A DNA stretch of 64,000 nucleotides. Source: Polymyxa betae. Lineage: Eukaryota > Endomyxa > Phytomyxea > Plasmodiophorida > Plasmodiophoridae. Position numbers and translations under genes: made by a program. Below the pieces are notes generated by a model. The model was not told where the DNA came from. It did no database searches and worked only from the letters and a program-made list of their open reading frames with translations. Positions 13,034 to 24,524 of the stretch are shown piece by piece. The stretch spans positions 62,001 through 126,000 of the forward strand of contig RBZT01000672.1 in assembly GCA_003693705.1 (NCBI GenBank), in the 5' to 3' direction. How positions within the stretch are numbered: the first letter of the stretch is position 1; each line of letters begins with the position of its first letter.

Positions 13034-14912
13034 ATGGAGGCCAGTTTCGTCTATGATCCGCCATCAGCACGTCCGCCTTCCATCATGTCTCCATTTCAGC
13101 CGATTAACGCCCAGGTTCGTGGTTGCCGTTGTCGCCGGCCGTCGTCTGATCGGTTGCAGTACGGGAATATGATGCCAGCGCCGGCCGATCTGGCCGCCGT
13201 CCCCGTCATGACGCTCCCCAAGGAGCCGTCTGCTCTGCAATGCCGGCTGCTTCGTCCGCAGCTCCCTCCTGATGATAATGATGATCTTAGTCCATGTCCA
13301 TTCTGTCAAGGAGCAATGCCAACTGCTACATTAACTGAGACCACCTTTAGATGTAATGTTACAGGGTTCCTTAAGAACCTTCGTGATAAGCCCCATAACA
13401 TTTGTATATCGTTGATTGATACGGGACTCGATCTTCGTATTCCATTCAAGGTCTATGCTCAGTCTACCATCAAACGAGGGAGATCGTCGCTACGACGACA
13501 TTGCCTGACGTTCGTGATCGCGCCCCAGATCGTCGCCCATCTCTACTGTCGGAGGCCACTGACCGCGCGCGGCTCCATCAAATGGAACGAAGGCGCCGAT
13601 CCGTTCGTCGCCCTCGAAGACGAAATGACGTACACATTGCGGGTCCTGGGCCAGCCCAGGCCGCCACCTCTACCTCGGGTCGTACTGGGCCTGGATGCTG
13701 CCGCCTCCAACCTGTTGCAGGAATGCGTCGCGTTATCGGATATGGATGACGACCCATCATCGGGTGATACGTCAGGTCGGGCTGGATCGCCCACGAAGAC
13801 GCCCAAAGCGATCGATGTTGACGGGTGGTGTCTGCACCCGGATCTGGCAATGAAAAGCATCGGTGTTCGAGGTTCGAGGGTTTTGGCGACGGGGTTTCAG
13901 CGTGCTGATTGAGGGTTTTAGGGTTTCGTATAGCGTCGTACTCGTTCCAGATGTTGATGATGAATGCGGCCTCGAAGAACCTACGCCAGCGCGCCTGCTG
14001 CTTCGAGATCGTGTTTCACAGAAAGGGAGACACCGCCATCGACTATGATGATGCCGTCGTGCAGGACGAGCGCCCACGACGCCTGAAATGGAAGGTGTAC
14101 GCGGACTCGACCATGAAGCGCGGCAAGAAATCCATGCGACGCAACGATTTCGGTGAGTGCGATCTGGTGCCCGTCACTACATCGATCCGCTGAGCCTTGA
14201 TCTCGTGGCCAGTATTCCCCATCGACAAGAGCCGATACGTTGTCGTCTTCTGCAAGTCGCCGGCATCGGCTTCGGAACGTCTCGCTCTGAAATGGACCGA
14301 AGAGAAGCAGGAGCAGTTTCTGGCCTTCGAATCGGTATCGTACTGGCCCCCCCGTGGCGGTGATCGGTGCGGCGCTGATGTGGTGTGCAGGGGCTGCAAT
14401 ATTGCATTCAGGTGTTCTCGGCCATACAAACCGATAACGCCACCATATTCAGGTCACGAGCCGGGGATGACGACGATCGCATTCATGACTGGCGGGACGA
14501 TATCAATCCAGATAGCGACTCGGGTCAGCAGATCCGTACGATGACGCCGCCGCAGACGATGGTGCCGTGGACCATGACACCCCGAATCTGGAACATGTCG
14601 CTGAATCCAGGCGCCACATTCTACACGCAAATCACGACGACGACCGGCGAACTGACGGCGGCACCGATCGTTCAGGTGCAGCTGAACCCGGAGACAGTCA
14701 TCGAGGCGAATGTGGTCCAGTTCGACCAGCGCCATCGCCGATCAGTGCTGGTTTCGATGCCGGCGGTGTTCTCGGAGGAGAAGGTGGCACATGCCACATC
14801 AACCGGTGTTAATCTTGTAAGGCAGGTCCAGGTATCGATCCTGGCCGAGCCAGATCGACGTCCCGTATGGCAGACAACGTTCACCTATGAGATCGGCCAC
14901 AATAAATCGTAG
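13034..14912 (+). CDS. Unrecognised protein with an internally duplicated domain
   Basis: Several exons give a protein of roughly 540 residues that I cannot assign. The first copy of a domain (about 13350-13650) contains FLKNLRDKPHN and KVYAQSTIKRGRSSLRR, then SIKWNEGADPFVALE. The second copy (about 13955-14340) contains SKNLRQRACC and KVYADSTMKRGKKSMRR, then LALKWTEEKQEQFLAFE. The copies align over about 120 residues. The C-terminal part (about 14385-14912) has SLNPGATFYTQI and a beta-rich, Thr-rich stretch. Probable introns are 13113-13157 (45 nt), about 13874-13933 (contains a telomere-like AGGGTTTTAGGGTTT), 14155-14217 and 14341-14386. Basic patches within each repeat (KRGxxSxRR) could bind nucleic acid or membrane, but no known fold is evident. 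It is convergent with TAF5, whose stop lies 54 bp away. Confidence 0.6.
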
Positions 14913-14965
14913 CCGCAGTCGCGATATTATTATATATATGAAACAATTTTAATCAGCGTCGAATG

Positions 14966-17292
14966 TTATGGTCGGAAGACGCCTCCCGACAGAAGTAGAT
15001 TGCTGGCTGTATACCTGACTGTTGTAATCGGTGTCGACTTCGTATTGAAGACATGGTGTTTGGGCTGGACGTTCGACGCTCGACCCGATGTGTTGGCTGA
15101 TTTAGCTGCAAGCTCAGAATCAGCATAGATATTGATAATTGATAATGTGATGCTACCGGTGGCAACATCCCAGATTCGAACAGATCCATCAAGCGAACCG
15201 GAGGCGATCTGCGACCCATCCACACTCCATTGTAGGGATGTCACTGCAGATGTATGACCATCGAACTGACATACGAACTGGGCCGACCCGAGATCGTAGA
15301 CGCGAACGGCACCGTTCAGATCGCCACCGCATGCGTATCGACCACTACCTGATGATCAATATACGGTTCGTGATCAAGAACAAAGGGATTACTCGGGAGA
15401 GATGGATGCGCTGCGAACTGGGGCCAGATGTCCCCGAAAAATACGACAGCAACTACCGGTCTGGATGCCAAGTTATCAAGGTGGTGGAATCTTCTCGGTG
15501 TTGTGTACCTGGATATCCCAAAACCTCATCGATTTATCTGTGGATCCTGTGAGGACGTAGTTGGAGTTCGGATGGAATGCAACACAGTCGACGTCGGAGA
15601 TATGACCAGCGAAGATCCTCAGAGGAAAGACGCGCTCCGTTGACCAGAGACGTGCTGTTCTGTCGTGTGATCCAGAAACAAAGTAGAAATCTGCCACCGC
15701 CAGTCAGCAACTTTTTTTCAAACAAATTGAAAGGAGCTGAGCACCAAAAAAGACGTAAAATGAGATCAGAGATTACCGAGGGGGCTGAATCTGACATCCC
15801 AGACGGGGTAATTATGGCCAGAATACGTGACAAGAGCCATATGATCAGGAATAGACCATAGACGAACAGTTCCATCTTCTGATGATGATAAACAGTATCT
15901 GGAGTCAGTGCTCATATCGATAGAGAAGACAGGACCACTATGTCCAATGAACTTCTTATAAGGTGGCTCACGATCTCGATCATTCAAGTCCCAGATTCGA
16001 ACGGAGCTATCGGCATAACCCGCTGCCACCAGATCTCCTCCTTCTATAAAACGATTATTATAGGCTGAGAAGATACAGGAATGCCGACCTTGAGCGATAC
16101 GAATACAATTGACGGAATCGGCAGAGTTCAAAAACGTGTAGCAACAGATGGTTGGCTGTGAATCGGCAGCCGGTGGTGCCTTCTGCCTAGCTTGAAGATT
16201 CTAACGGAGATGTGGTCAGTGCGACGTGATAGATGCATCCAAATGAGCGAAACCGCGAGGATTCTGGCCTTTAACTGGGACGTGATGGGAGGCAGCGGAA
16301 TACGACTTGTTACCGTTGGTAGTGAGGCGATGTCTAGCCGGGGCTTCTTCAACGATAGCGAGTTATCTTGCTGATAATGCAAGGTTCATTGACCATAGCT
16401 CCGGTGAAACAGATCGTGCTTACGTCGATAAGCATATCGTTAGGGAGGTCAGCAACAGGTTCAGATTTTATAGATGGAGGTATCGAGGCCTCCTTAACGA
16501 CATTCTGGATCTGATCGAGGGCGCCCCATTCCACCTCCTGATTGTTAACAGAGTCGATCTCGCCCGATGTCATCCCTGTAATCTCTTGATGCATGGACGC
16601 CGTCCCAGATCCTTGCAATGGCTTCGCATGCATAATTGATAGGTTGATATGCTCATTGATGATCTTCAACAACAAATAGAGTTTCGATTCCTGCAGGAAT
16701 GACAGCAGCAGTTGATGCGAATAAGCCGATAGCTACAAATTTAAGCTGGAGCTCTCAATGTAGAAGCAAAACTTACAATGACGTCGACTTTATAGGTTCT
16801 AAACCTTTTCGCTGTCGTATTGCCTTCGATCTGTTCAGGGTAATGCAAACCTTGTAAAGCTTGCATTTCACGCGAATGCCTCGCTTCGAAATCTTTCTTG
16901 AAACGTTCCATAAAAGCGGCAGCATCATAAGGGAATCCCTTCGTAACAAGATCGAGAAATACGTGAATAAATATTGGAAATAAGACAGCGTGTAGCTCAG
17001 TCCTGTACATATCTAATGATCCTTCAATCCAATCCTGTAAGGCTTGAAACGCTTCTGTATAGGCATCTGGGGATTGCTGCTGCTGAATGACGCCATGTAA
17101 GACCTGCTTTAGCATGGTCGCATGGCAATCGATGCTGACGCTATGTGCAAGCTCGTCGAGACCGGCAGACGACAGCGTCTGCCGGAAGACGTCCTCAGCA
17201 CGTGCATATCCCCTGGATCTCAGGTATGACAGGACGAATTTATCGATCAAGTCATCGGTGATAGCAGCAGGGGATGATGTCGCTGCCGACAT
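14966..17292 (-). CDS. TAF5: Transcription initiation factor TFIID subunit 5
   Basis: Scaffold subunit of TFIID (and of SAGA in some lineages), acting in RNA polymerase II initiation. The N-terminal LisH-like segment ([13 protein letters not shown]) is followed by the NTD2 helical domain, with [17 protein letters not shown] and [18 protein letters not shown] low-complexity linker follows, then at least six WD40 repeats (for example [65 protein letters not shown]). The C-terminal blade ends NLLLSGGVF, typical of TAF5. Multiple short introns interrupt the gene, several inside WD repeats. The ATG at 17290-17292 was chosen; an upstream in-frame GTG is unlikely. Divergent from the LAM-like gene, with about 330 bp between starts. 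Confidence 0.92.
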
Positions 17293-17618
17293 TGGCGATT
17301 GCCTCCAGCTGCCGCTGTTAAGATGATTTCGCAGCACGACGCAGTCAGGGGTTTATAATCGTCACCACAAGATGCGTTATACTCAGTCCTTTTGCAAAAA
17401 ATTTCTTCTCGGTCCCATAACTTGCTTACATGATTGCATAGGGTCGCAAATTAAACTCTGGGTAATATCGTCTGAATGTTTGTGGTTAGGTAAATGTTCC
17501 ACAGAGTTTGGAGATTTCACAAAAAAATCGTCGAAAATCGGTTACTGTACTGTTGCAGTGTTCGTTTGAATCTCACAGGATATCACTGCGATTAGGATTA
17601 TTCAGCTAACCTTTCGCA

Positions 17619-20500
17619 ATGGAAAGCGTCACAACAAGGTCTGCTGACAGCAATCTCTACCACCTCGTTGACTGATGGTTCCAATAGGGTAATTATAGGA
17701 TTGGCTGCTGTCATTGACAAATATGCCAATCAACTATCCAAACTTGCTTCAGAATCAAGCATTGGCCAATCGGCAGATATCATCCCCAACCCGATCAATC
17801 AGTCTATGCAAGCAGCAACGAAAACGATCGCTGAACTGGCAACCTCGTATCAAACTCTCTCGAAAGAAGCGGTTTCTCTAGCCAGGTCTGGTTTCTAAAC
17901 TGCCATCAACCTGATACTGATATGATAGATTAGTAGAGAAAGTGAACCAGAGAGTCTGTTGATAAGCTGGAAGACGTTGTTAGATGACTTAGCACAGAAC
18001 AACTTCAGTGCAATGAACACGTTTCATGACTGTATAGTGGACACTATGAGGTGACCAGATACTGGTATCATGAAGGGACTCTCATTTCCTACAGACAGTT
18101 TCACGGGACCTTCAAACCTGAGGATAGTAGCAGGCTTCAGCAAGAGGCGATTAGATGGGCTCAGGGCAATCGGGCGGCAACCAACAGCACAGGGGCTCTG
18201 ATCAGGGATCTCGCCCAGCTAGAGAATAAGTTCTCGACATGGATTTGGAAGAGCTCCAGCGCATTGGCGGACGAAAATTCTACAGTCAATGGCGTCCTGT
18301 ATAAGTTGTCCATGCAGTTGAGTGAAGGCCATGCATCATTAGGTGCTTGTTTATCAGCGGATTCGCACGAGATGGTCACCATGAATCACGATATCATCCA
18401 GAACGAGACTCAAGCATTAGCTGCACTCAAGTTTGCTGTCGAGTCTAGTTCGGAATCTAGTATCGTTCTGGACATTCTGCAATCGCTTCAGACTCGAAGA
18501 TATCAAAGTATTGAAGGTGCTTACATTCGATTAGCTCAGGTATTCTCAGATTGGTTTATGCATGTGTCATCTCGTAATTTTACACGTAGTCTCGACTAGC
18601 CCTATACTCATCTTTGAGGACAACGCTGAAGGGTGAAAGCGAGACTGTTGAAGACTCTCCAACAACTCCTCCAGAGCCAGTTAAAGAACTCCCAATTCAG
18701 GTACAAATGTGTGCTGTCGTTTGCGGTTTTGGGTTTACTGTTTTAGCCGAATCCAACGTTAGACGACATCCCGCAAGACACTGTTCCTGAACCAGGAATT
18801 ACACTGAATGCTGAAGAGTCTGCAATATCATCATATTCCTGTGCAATTTTGAAGAAAGGGTTTCCTGTGCATGGTCGATTATCTTTGACCAGGTACGTAG
18901 GAGGTTTATGCGATGCTCAGTTCCTAACCCAAAGGCAACAGATCATGTCTAACATTCAGCTCTCCGCTGCTCTCAGGAAATATTTCCATTCCTTTCACAT
19001 CGTTGCTTGATGTGCGGAAAGAGCGGCTGGGAAGGATGCTACCCTATTGCTTGAAACTTACGGAAGCAGAATCTGTAACAACATTTACCAGTTTTATGCA
19101 CTTGGATCAGGTATGCTTCATCATAATGTGGCAACAATTAAATGATTATATTAGGCGATAACTGCCATTGAAGAACTATGGAGAATTCAAAAAGCAATTG
19201 CTGTCGCTGTAATGTCCCCTAAAGAAACGAAATCATTCAGTTTCAAACACGTTGCAAATAATGATTTGAACGAAAAAGAATCAGTATCAGGACTCAGTTC
19301 CAATCTCGTTGTAAATTTGTCTGAGGTCGAACCTGAACTGGAGATCAAGGTTCTTGATCTATTGCCTCAAACACATGTTAAAGCAAGCTTGATGGCGGAA
19401 AACTCAAGCGATTTTACGAACATTCTCTATCTGTCATCGCTTCCAATAGCATGCGATCGCTTGCTTGAACATATTTCAAGCCCGACATGCTGGAAAAGGT
19501 TTCTCGAAAGGGATGGGCATGTAGATATTAATATATCACCATGGGCACAAGGTATCTGTCACGGAATGATCATGTAAAACATCGCAGCTAATTGCTGATA
19601 TCGGCAGATTCTGAATCCAGCTTTCTGCTCCGAACCGTTTGCTCGAAAAGACCTTTGGGAAATGTGTATCTGGCGTTTGGCGTAGATTCTGCGACACTGA
19701 AATCAACGCATCGTCTTGGCAGGATATCAGAATCAATTTTCATTTTTACAATAGAAACGGTACCGAACGCCGTCTAATAAGTCACCGATTGTTCACAATT
19801 GGGATAGGAGTGCACAGGAATCCCGTATTCAGACTGTTTCACAGTCTTTGTGCAGATTGAAATGTCATCAACTAAACGTAAGTTCAACGCCCGATCCAAA
19901 CTGTTTCAACTCATCGCAATAAGAAGAAACGTCGGCGCTGAATATTGGAAGTGAAGCCCGATTTGTTAAAAGAACACTGTTGAAGGGAACCATACAGAAA
20001 AACGTTAGTATGGCATCAGAATAATGAGACGTGCCTTAACAGTCTACTGTCTCAGGTAATTCGTGAATCGCAAGACTCATATAAGTTGTTATACATAATA
20101 CTGAAAGAATCCTTACCCGAGCTTGCAAACGACTCGTCAGCGGCATTGGCAAATTCCCAATCACAACCAATAGTGCCGGCAACACCCAAAAAGAAAACTC
20201 AATATAGAACCCATCGTAATTTGCATGTTAGTGGATGATCTCGGATTATATACACATGCTAAAGTCGACAGGCATTGTCGACTTTGATTATTGCAACTTT
20301 GTTTATCTTCATAAGCTGGTCGTTGATTATCGGTCAAATTAAGGGCGACGAGGAGAAATTGGCGTCAGGAATGAATACCATATTAGGAGAAGTAGTGAAG
20401 TCCATATCCATTTTCTTACAGGTTCTGACAAGCATGTAGATACAAGAAGTCTCACAAAGGCTTGCAATCATCGAGCGCACTCTGAACATAAAGAAATGAT
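17619..20500 (+). CDS. LAM-type sterol-transfer protein (BAR-like, GRAM, VASt, TM)
   Basis: Predicted ER-anchored lipid-transfer protein at membrane contact sites, like yeast Lam1/Lam3 and animal GRAMD1/Aster. The order visible is an N-terminal helical BAR-like region (about 17690-18597, Gln/Ser/Ala-rich helices), then GRAM (VHGRLSLT, then SIPFTSLLDVRKE). Next is a VASt sterol-binding domain (LPQTHVKASLMAE and LEHISSPTCWKRFLE, about 19370-19550). The C-terminal membrane helix is TLIIATLFIFISWSLIIG (about 20280-20335). A last helix EVIQEVSQRLAIIERTLNI is recovered by removing a 45-nt intron. Exon 1 encodes only MESVTTR. Many short introns are needed, and the section between VASt and the TM helix (about 19740-20220) is the least certain. 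A canonical PH domain, present in Lam1/3, was not identified. Confidence 0.72.
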
Positions 20501-20551
20501 GAATTTTTATAAATGCATAAAGAAGCTTTTAAACACTCAAATCGGCCTGGT

Positions 20552-22538
20552 TTATTCGACTTTGGCCTGTTTCGGAGTTTCACTCCTTTTCGATTTGAGA
20601 AGGATAGAGACACAAACGAAGACATAGCAGGGAATCAGGACAGCCCACATTATCTTAACGTGTCCCGGTGCTGCCCTAGTCTGAAACAGTTCTCTTCCGA
20701 ATTTAATGCTAATCAGCATCTCAGCGACAATGATAAGCGTCAGCACCCAAGCTTGTGAACCTAAACGCTTGCATCTAAAGAAGTGTTAGGGCTTATAGCT
20801 GAGGTAAAAACGGGATACCGGCTGTCGCTCATATATATGTAAATTTGCCTTAGCGAGGGGATTCCAACAAAGAACAACAAGACGATACGATAAATATTGA
20901 GAGGGTGCTCTGAAGGGATCCAGCTGAACATTTCTAAATCAGAGACCACATGGTCAAGTGAAATTTCGCACGTACAGAACTGATTTCAGGAAGAAGGAAT
21001 TCAGGTCTTTGATTTGGAATGCAAGCAAAAGAACCTGGAGAGATATCAAATTGTATGTAATCCACTATATCGAATTTAATACCTGCAGAGTCAGAAATCG
21101 CTTCCAATTACTTGTAAATTCCCATTTAACCGTCATCCAGGAATGAGGTGATAGCTGGAGCAGGAGTCGTTTTGCCTGGAACCAATGAGACATTTTGAAG
21201 TAAGACAACACAGGCAGGATGTCGCACCTTGCCAGCCCTAACATTAGAATTAGAAATGTTAACAAAAAACCAGCAGTAAAGCTTACAATGTTTGAGTCTC
21301 GCGTATGCCGCTCCATTCGTACTTTTGAACCTTTATAACTTCAGTCGGTGTTCAGACAACCTCTCAACAGCGATACCTCCAGGTATCGACAGAGTACATA
21401 TCCTATTTCGATTCCAAGCCCGTTACATATCAGGATGTCAAGAATGACTTGATCCCACCAACATTCGGCGAAATTTGGCAATAGATGTGTAAATGAAATC
21501 TAAACTTCATTAAACTTTTTCGAAACAACCAACAGTTTATACCTCCACAAGCTCCCATGTAATCGAAGAGATCCAACAAACCAATCTAATCAAAAAGATC
21601 TCATTAGAGCCTCTTGATATTACAAAAGCACGGAATGTACCTGTTTCTCATAACCATGGATTTGGCAATCCATCCGAAGAAATGAGCTAACACGAAGCGA
21701 TCAAATATCGCAGCATGAATTGTCCCCCAAGTGAAACGACAATCTGCAGCATAAGGACGTTCTACAGGTTTCACATTCAAGGAGGAATCAAAGAAAGTCA
21801 TTGCCCATCTTTGAGACAGCCGTCAGATTCATTGAACAAGTAGCCGGTCCTATAACCTGGCTGTGTACACATCTTGGAAAAGAAGAAGAACTAGCCCAAA
21901 AAGATACAGAACTGAAACTGCAAAAACCTGATAGAATTACAACTCAGCATGAGAAAACGACGTCGATAGGGATGCATACCGCTCTCCAAAGCGCTGGATG
22001 TGGCCGAGTAAATGGTCCAGACGGAAATACCAGCAACCCCAGGACGACAAAAACGAAAGAAGCTGAGCCAAGACCTCTCATCAATGCACTAGAGAACAAC
22101 CTCAGCAATGATTGCCAAGTCCAGGGCAGGGGTAGCATATTACGTCTGAGGATCGTACTGCTGGGTGTCAAGAGCACTGCTAACAAGGAACAAGACACAG
22201 ATGCCCAAGGCGGTCAGGCTGTGAGGCGTATAGAGCCAATCAATCGTCACGTCGGTAACATATTGCTCATTAGAGTAATCGCGGGCGATACTGTTCGACC
22301 GAGGCAGCGTCCTGATGGGGCCGGTGGCCGGGTCGTCATTCTGGAAAAGCGAGCTTCGTCTGGGAATGGACTTCACAGGTTCCGGGCCAGGGTTGGCTTC
22401 AGCCATTGCCCTAATGCAGAGGCCGTCTGATATAGGAGGATTCTGCTGTAGAGTTGAGATGGAAGATTGCCGCGAAGCAGCACATGGCCCCATCACCCCA
22501 ATAGCACAGCGCAGTTCCTTCTCTTTTTCTATCACCAT
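20552..22538 (-). CDS. Phosphatidylserine synthase (base-exchange type)
   Basis: Multi-pass ER enzyme that swaps the head group of phosphatidylcholine or phosphatidylethanolamine for serine (PSS1/PSS2 family), not the bacterial/yeast CDP-DAG type. Recognisable blocks, in order, are [12 protein letters not shown], then [16 protein letters not shown] with [18 protein letters not shown], a segment ending [10 protein letters not shown], and a C-terminal row of hydrophobic helices including [18 protein letters not shown]. These match the family order from the HPALWR box to the C-terminal helices. The Ser/Pro-rich N-terminus (with RSSLFQ and RSNSIA, possible phosphosites) is longer than the core needs; start could be 22538 or a later Met. 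At least seven short introns occur. It lies downstream of B9D2 on the same strand. Confidence 0.85.
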
Positions 22539-22736
22539 TCTTTATCGTTACCGGATTTCAAACTAGAAGAGCCGCTGCCGAGACAAGCTTGGACGAGAGA
22601 CAAGTTTGGGCGAGCCGAAGGCTATTCAGTCAAGCTTGGCGATACGGGTGGAAGGCAATTGGAATCCGGCTATATGGCATGATGCCCGAGAGCGGACTCG
22701 TCGAGTTCGCCTTGGGGTAGGTTTCGAATAGTTTAA

Positions 22737-23742
22737 TCATTGCCATTCAATGCGATGGTAATCGAAGTTCCTTATCAGAACATCCAGTTCGCAGATGATC
22801 GTACCAACAGATATCGTCACGAGTTTACAGCGCTCTTCTTTGGCTGTCTCTAGTAGGACATCGGTTGACGTTAGTGATGGGTTTAGTCCCAGAAAGTAAG
22901 CTGCCGAGCATCAACAAACGAAAGATGCCTTGGTTGTGTCTTACAGGCGATTTCTTCTGCAGGAGTCCCGGTTGGCCTCCAAACGGTGCATTCAAGATGA
23001 TGATGTCCAGGTGAAAAAGGAATCCAACAGACTGAATATCCCTCTGCAAAATGCTCATCACATTTTGCTCTGTATATTAGTTGGAGGTCGGAACATACCA
23101 TGCTGCCATCCGCCATACGAATCGAGCGAGAACAGCTGGAAATAAATTCTGGGCCATCCTTGCATTGCTGATGTAAACCAATGCCCATCTATTGGGTGAT
23201 TCCAGATACAATAACCGTGATTCCCATAATCGACCTACAAACAATCGGCAAATTGATCTGAATAACAATATAAAGACCTGAGTTTGAGCATGAATCCCCT
23301 CGATAGCGCCGACACTTTCCCAACACTGTCCTGCCTCTATTTTGAACGCTGTAAAGGCATTATCTAGGTCGCCTTTGAAGCCTGCAATCTGCCCAATCAC
23401 GTGCAATTCAGGCTCTAATCGGTCGACATTAACAGGTTTGGAGGAGGCTCTTGACAAAGGTTTCTGTGGTGTTAAAATTCTTGCTTCTGACGACCTCCTG
23501 GAACCTGGCTCGCCTCCATCTTTACCACCAATGGCACCATCAACAGCTACAGCACTGTTCCTCCTGGATACTTGGTGGTCTTGGCGATTCCACAATAGAC
23601 CGCTTAATCGAGAACGTAGCGTTGGTCGGGATCTGGTTGGAACATTGGAGATTAAGCGAGATGATTCATTACCGTTATTGTCTGCTGACATCGATTGCAG
23701 CAAAATGTCAACAGTAACTGGCTGTGTCTTAATACGCATCAT
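22737..23742 (-). CDS. B9D2: B9 domain-containing protein 2
   Basis: Component of the ciliary transition-zone MKS module (with B9D1 and MKS1), which gates membrane-protein entry to the flagellum. The B9 domain begins ELHVIGQIAGFKG, continues through WPRIYFQLFSLDSYG and YSVCWIPFSPGHHHLECTVWR, and ends ELDVLIRNFDYHRIEW with the stop at 22737-22739. Introns at about 23250, 23050 and 22960 bring these blocks into one frame. About 110 residues of Ser/Arg-rich sequence precede the domain if the first ATG (23742) is used, whereas B9D2 normally starts almost at the domain. A Met at 23691 would still leave about 95 extra residues. Its presence is direct evidence that the organism builds a cilium with a standard transition zone. 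Confidence 0.85.
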
Positions 23743-23863
23743 GATTCATGAGGTCTCTATTCCAATGGCCCTGTCGGCTATCTTTATAGCTCTTATCGAT
23801 AACAAATGTAGAAGCATTCTAAACTATTAGAGTTGCCTGTTTCTCGCAGGGATTTTGTATTCA

Positions 23864-24250
23864 CTAATTAAGGTCGATCTGATACCATTGAAATCTTGAA
23901 TATCTTGTCGGAAAGATGCCTGAATAACAAGGAATCGAGGGCATTGCAGTGCTTCTGCCTAACTTGAGAAAGATAATTCGATTTTCTGATAAAAAATATG
24001 ACCACAAACTAACAACGTTCATAACGATTTTAAGAGCTGTTATGTATTGGGCGTTACAAAGATCAGCTTCAGAGAAGGCAACATAAGCAGAGTCTCTTTC
24101 CTTGGGAGCTTGTTCATCCCGATTGCCGAATACACAATTTCAGGATGAGGAAATATAGTCAATCGGTCGGCTATCATCCAAACTGAATGTTTCGCCCTCC
24201 CAATACCATAACTAACGACTGCGCCTGGAGCATCGACCGAATCGCCACAT
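23864..24250 (-). pseudogene. Possible gene remnant in the B9D2-VMP1 gap
   Basis: The 780-bp interval between B9D2 and VMP1 is mostly AT-rich. On the minus strand an open frame (24245-24052) reads VVSYGIGRAKHSVWMIADR. A second frame, offset by one base (24139-23864), reads QAPKERDSAYVAFSEADLCNA and continues 60 residues. Together they look like one protein broken by a frameshift near 24130; I could not place a valid intron there and see no ATG. No family recognised. The stretch 24269-24523 plus is open but unconvincing. Confidence 0.2.
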
Positions 24251-24524
24251 GTTTATCAGGAAGCCTTTATGAACTCAACAACATCGCATAGATATCGGAT
24301 CATAGAGTTGCACGTGCCTACGTCTGCCGCCGCTGAATCACGGTCGATTACGGTCGCTGTAAGGGCAGCATCACCACCACCTGGTCCAGACCCTCCTCTC
24401 TGGCAGCACAAGTTCGCACTCCGTCACGACGATTTTCTTCTGTTGTCATTCGATTCTAACACCCCGGCCTGCTTGGGTTCGGGTCCCTTGAAACAGTCTA
24501 GTTTCGATTCGCCCAGAGATTGAC

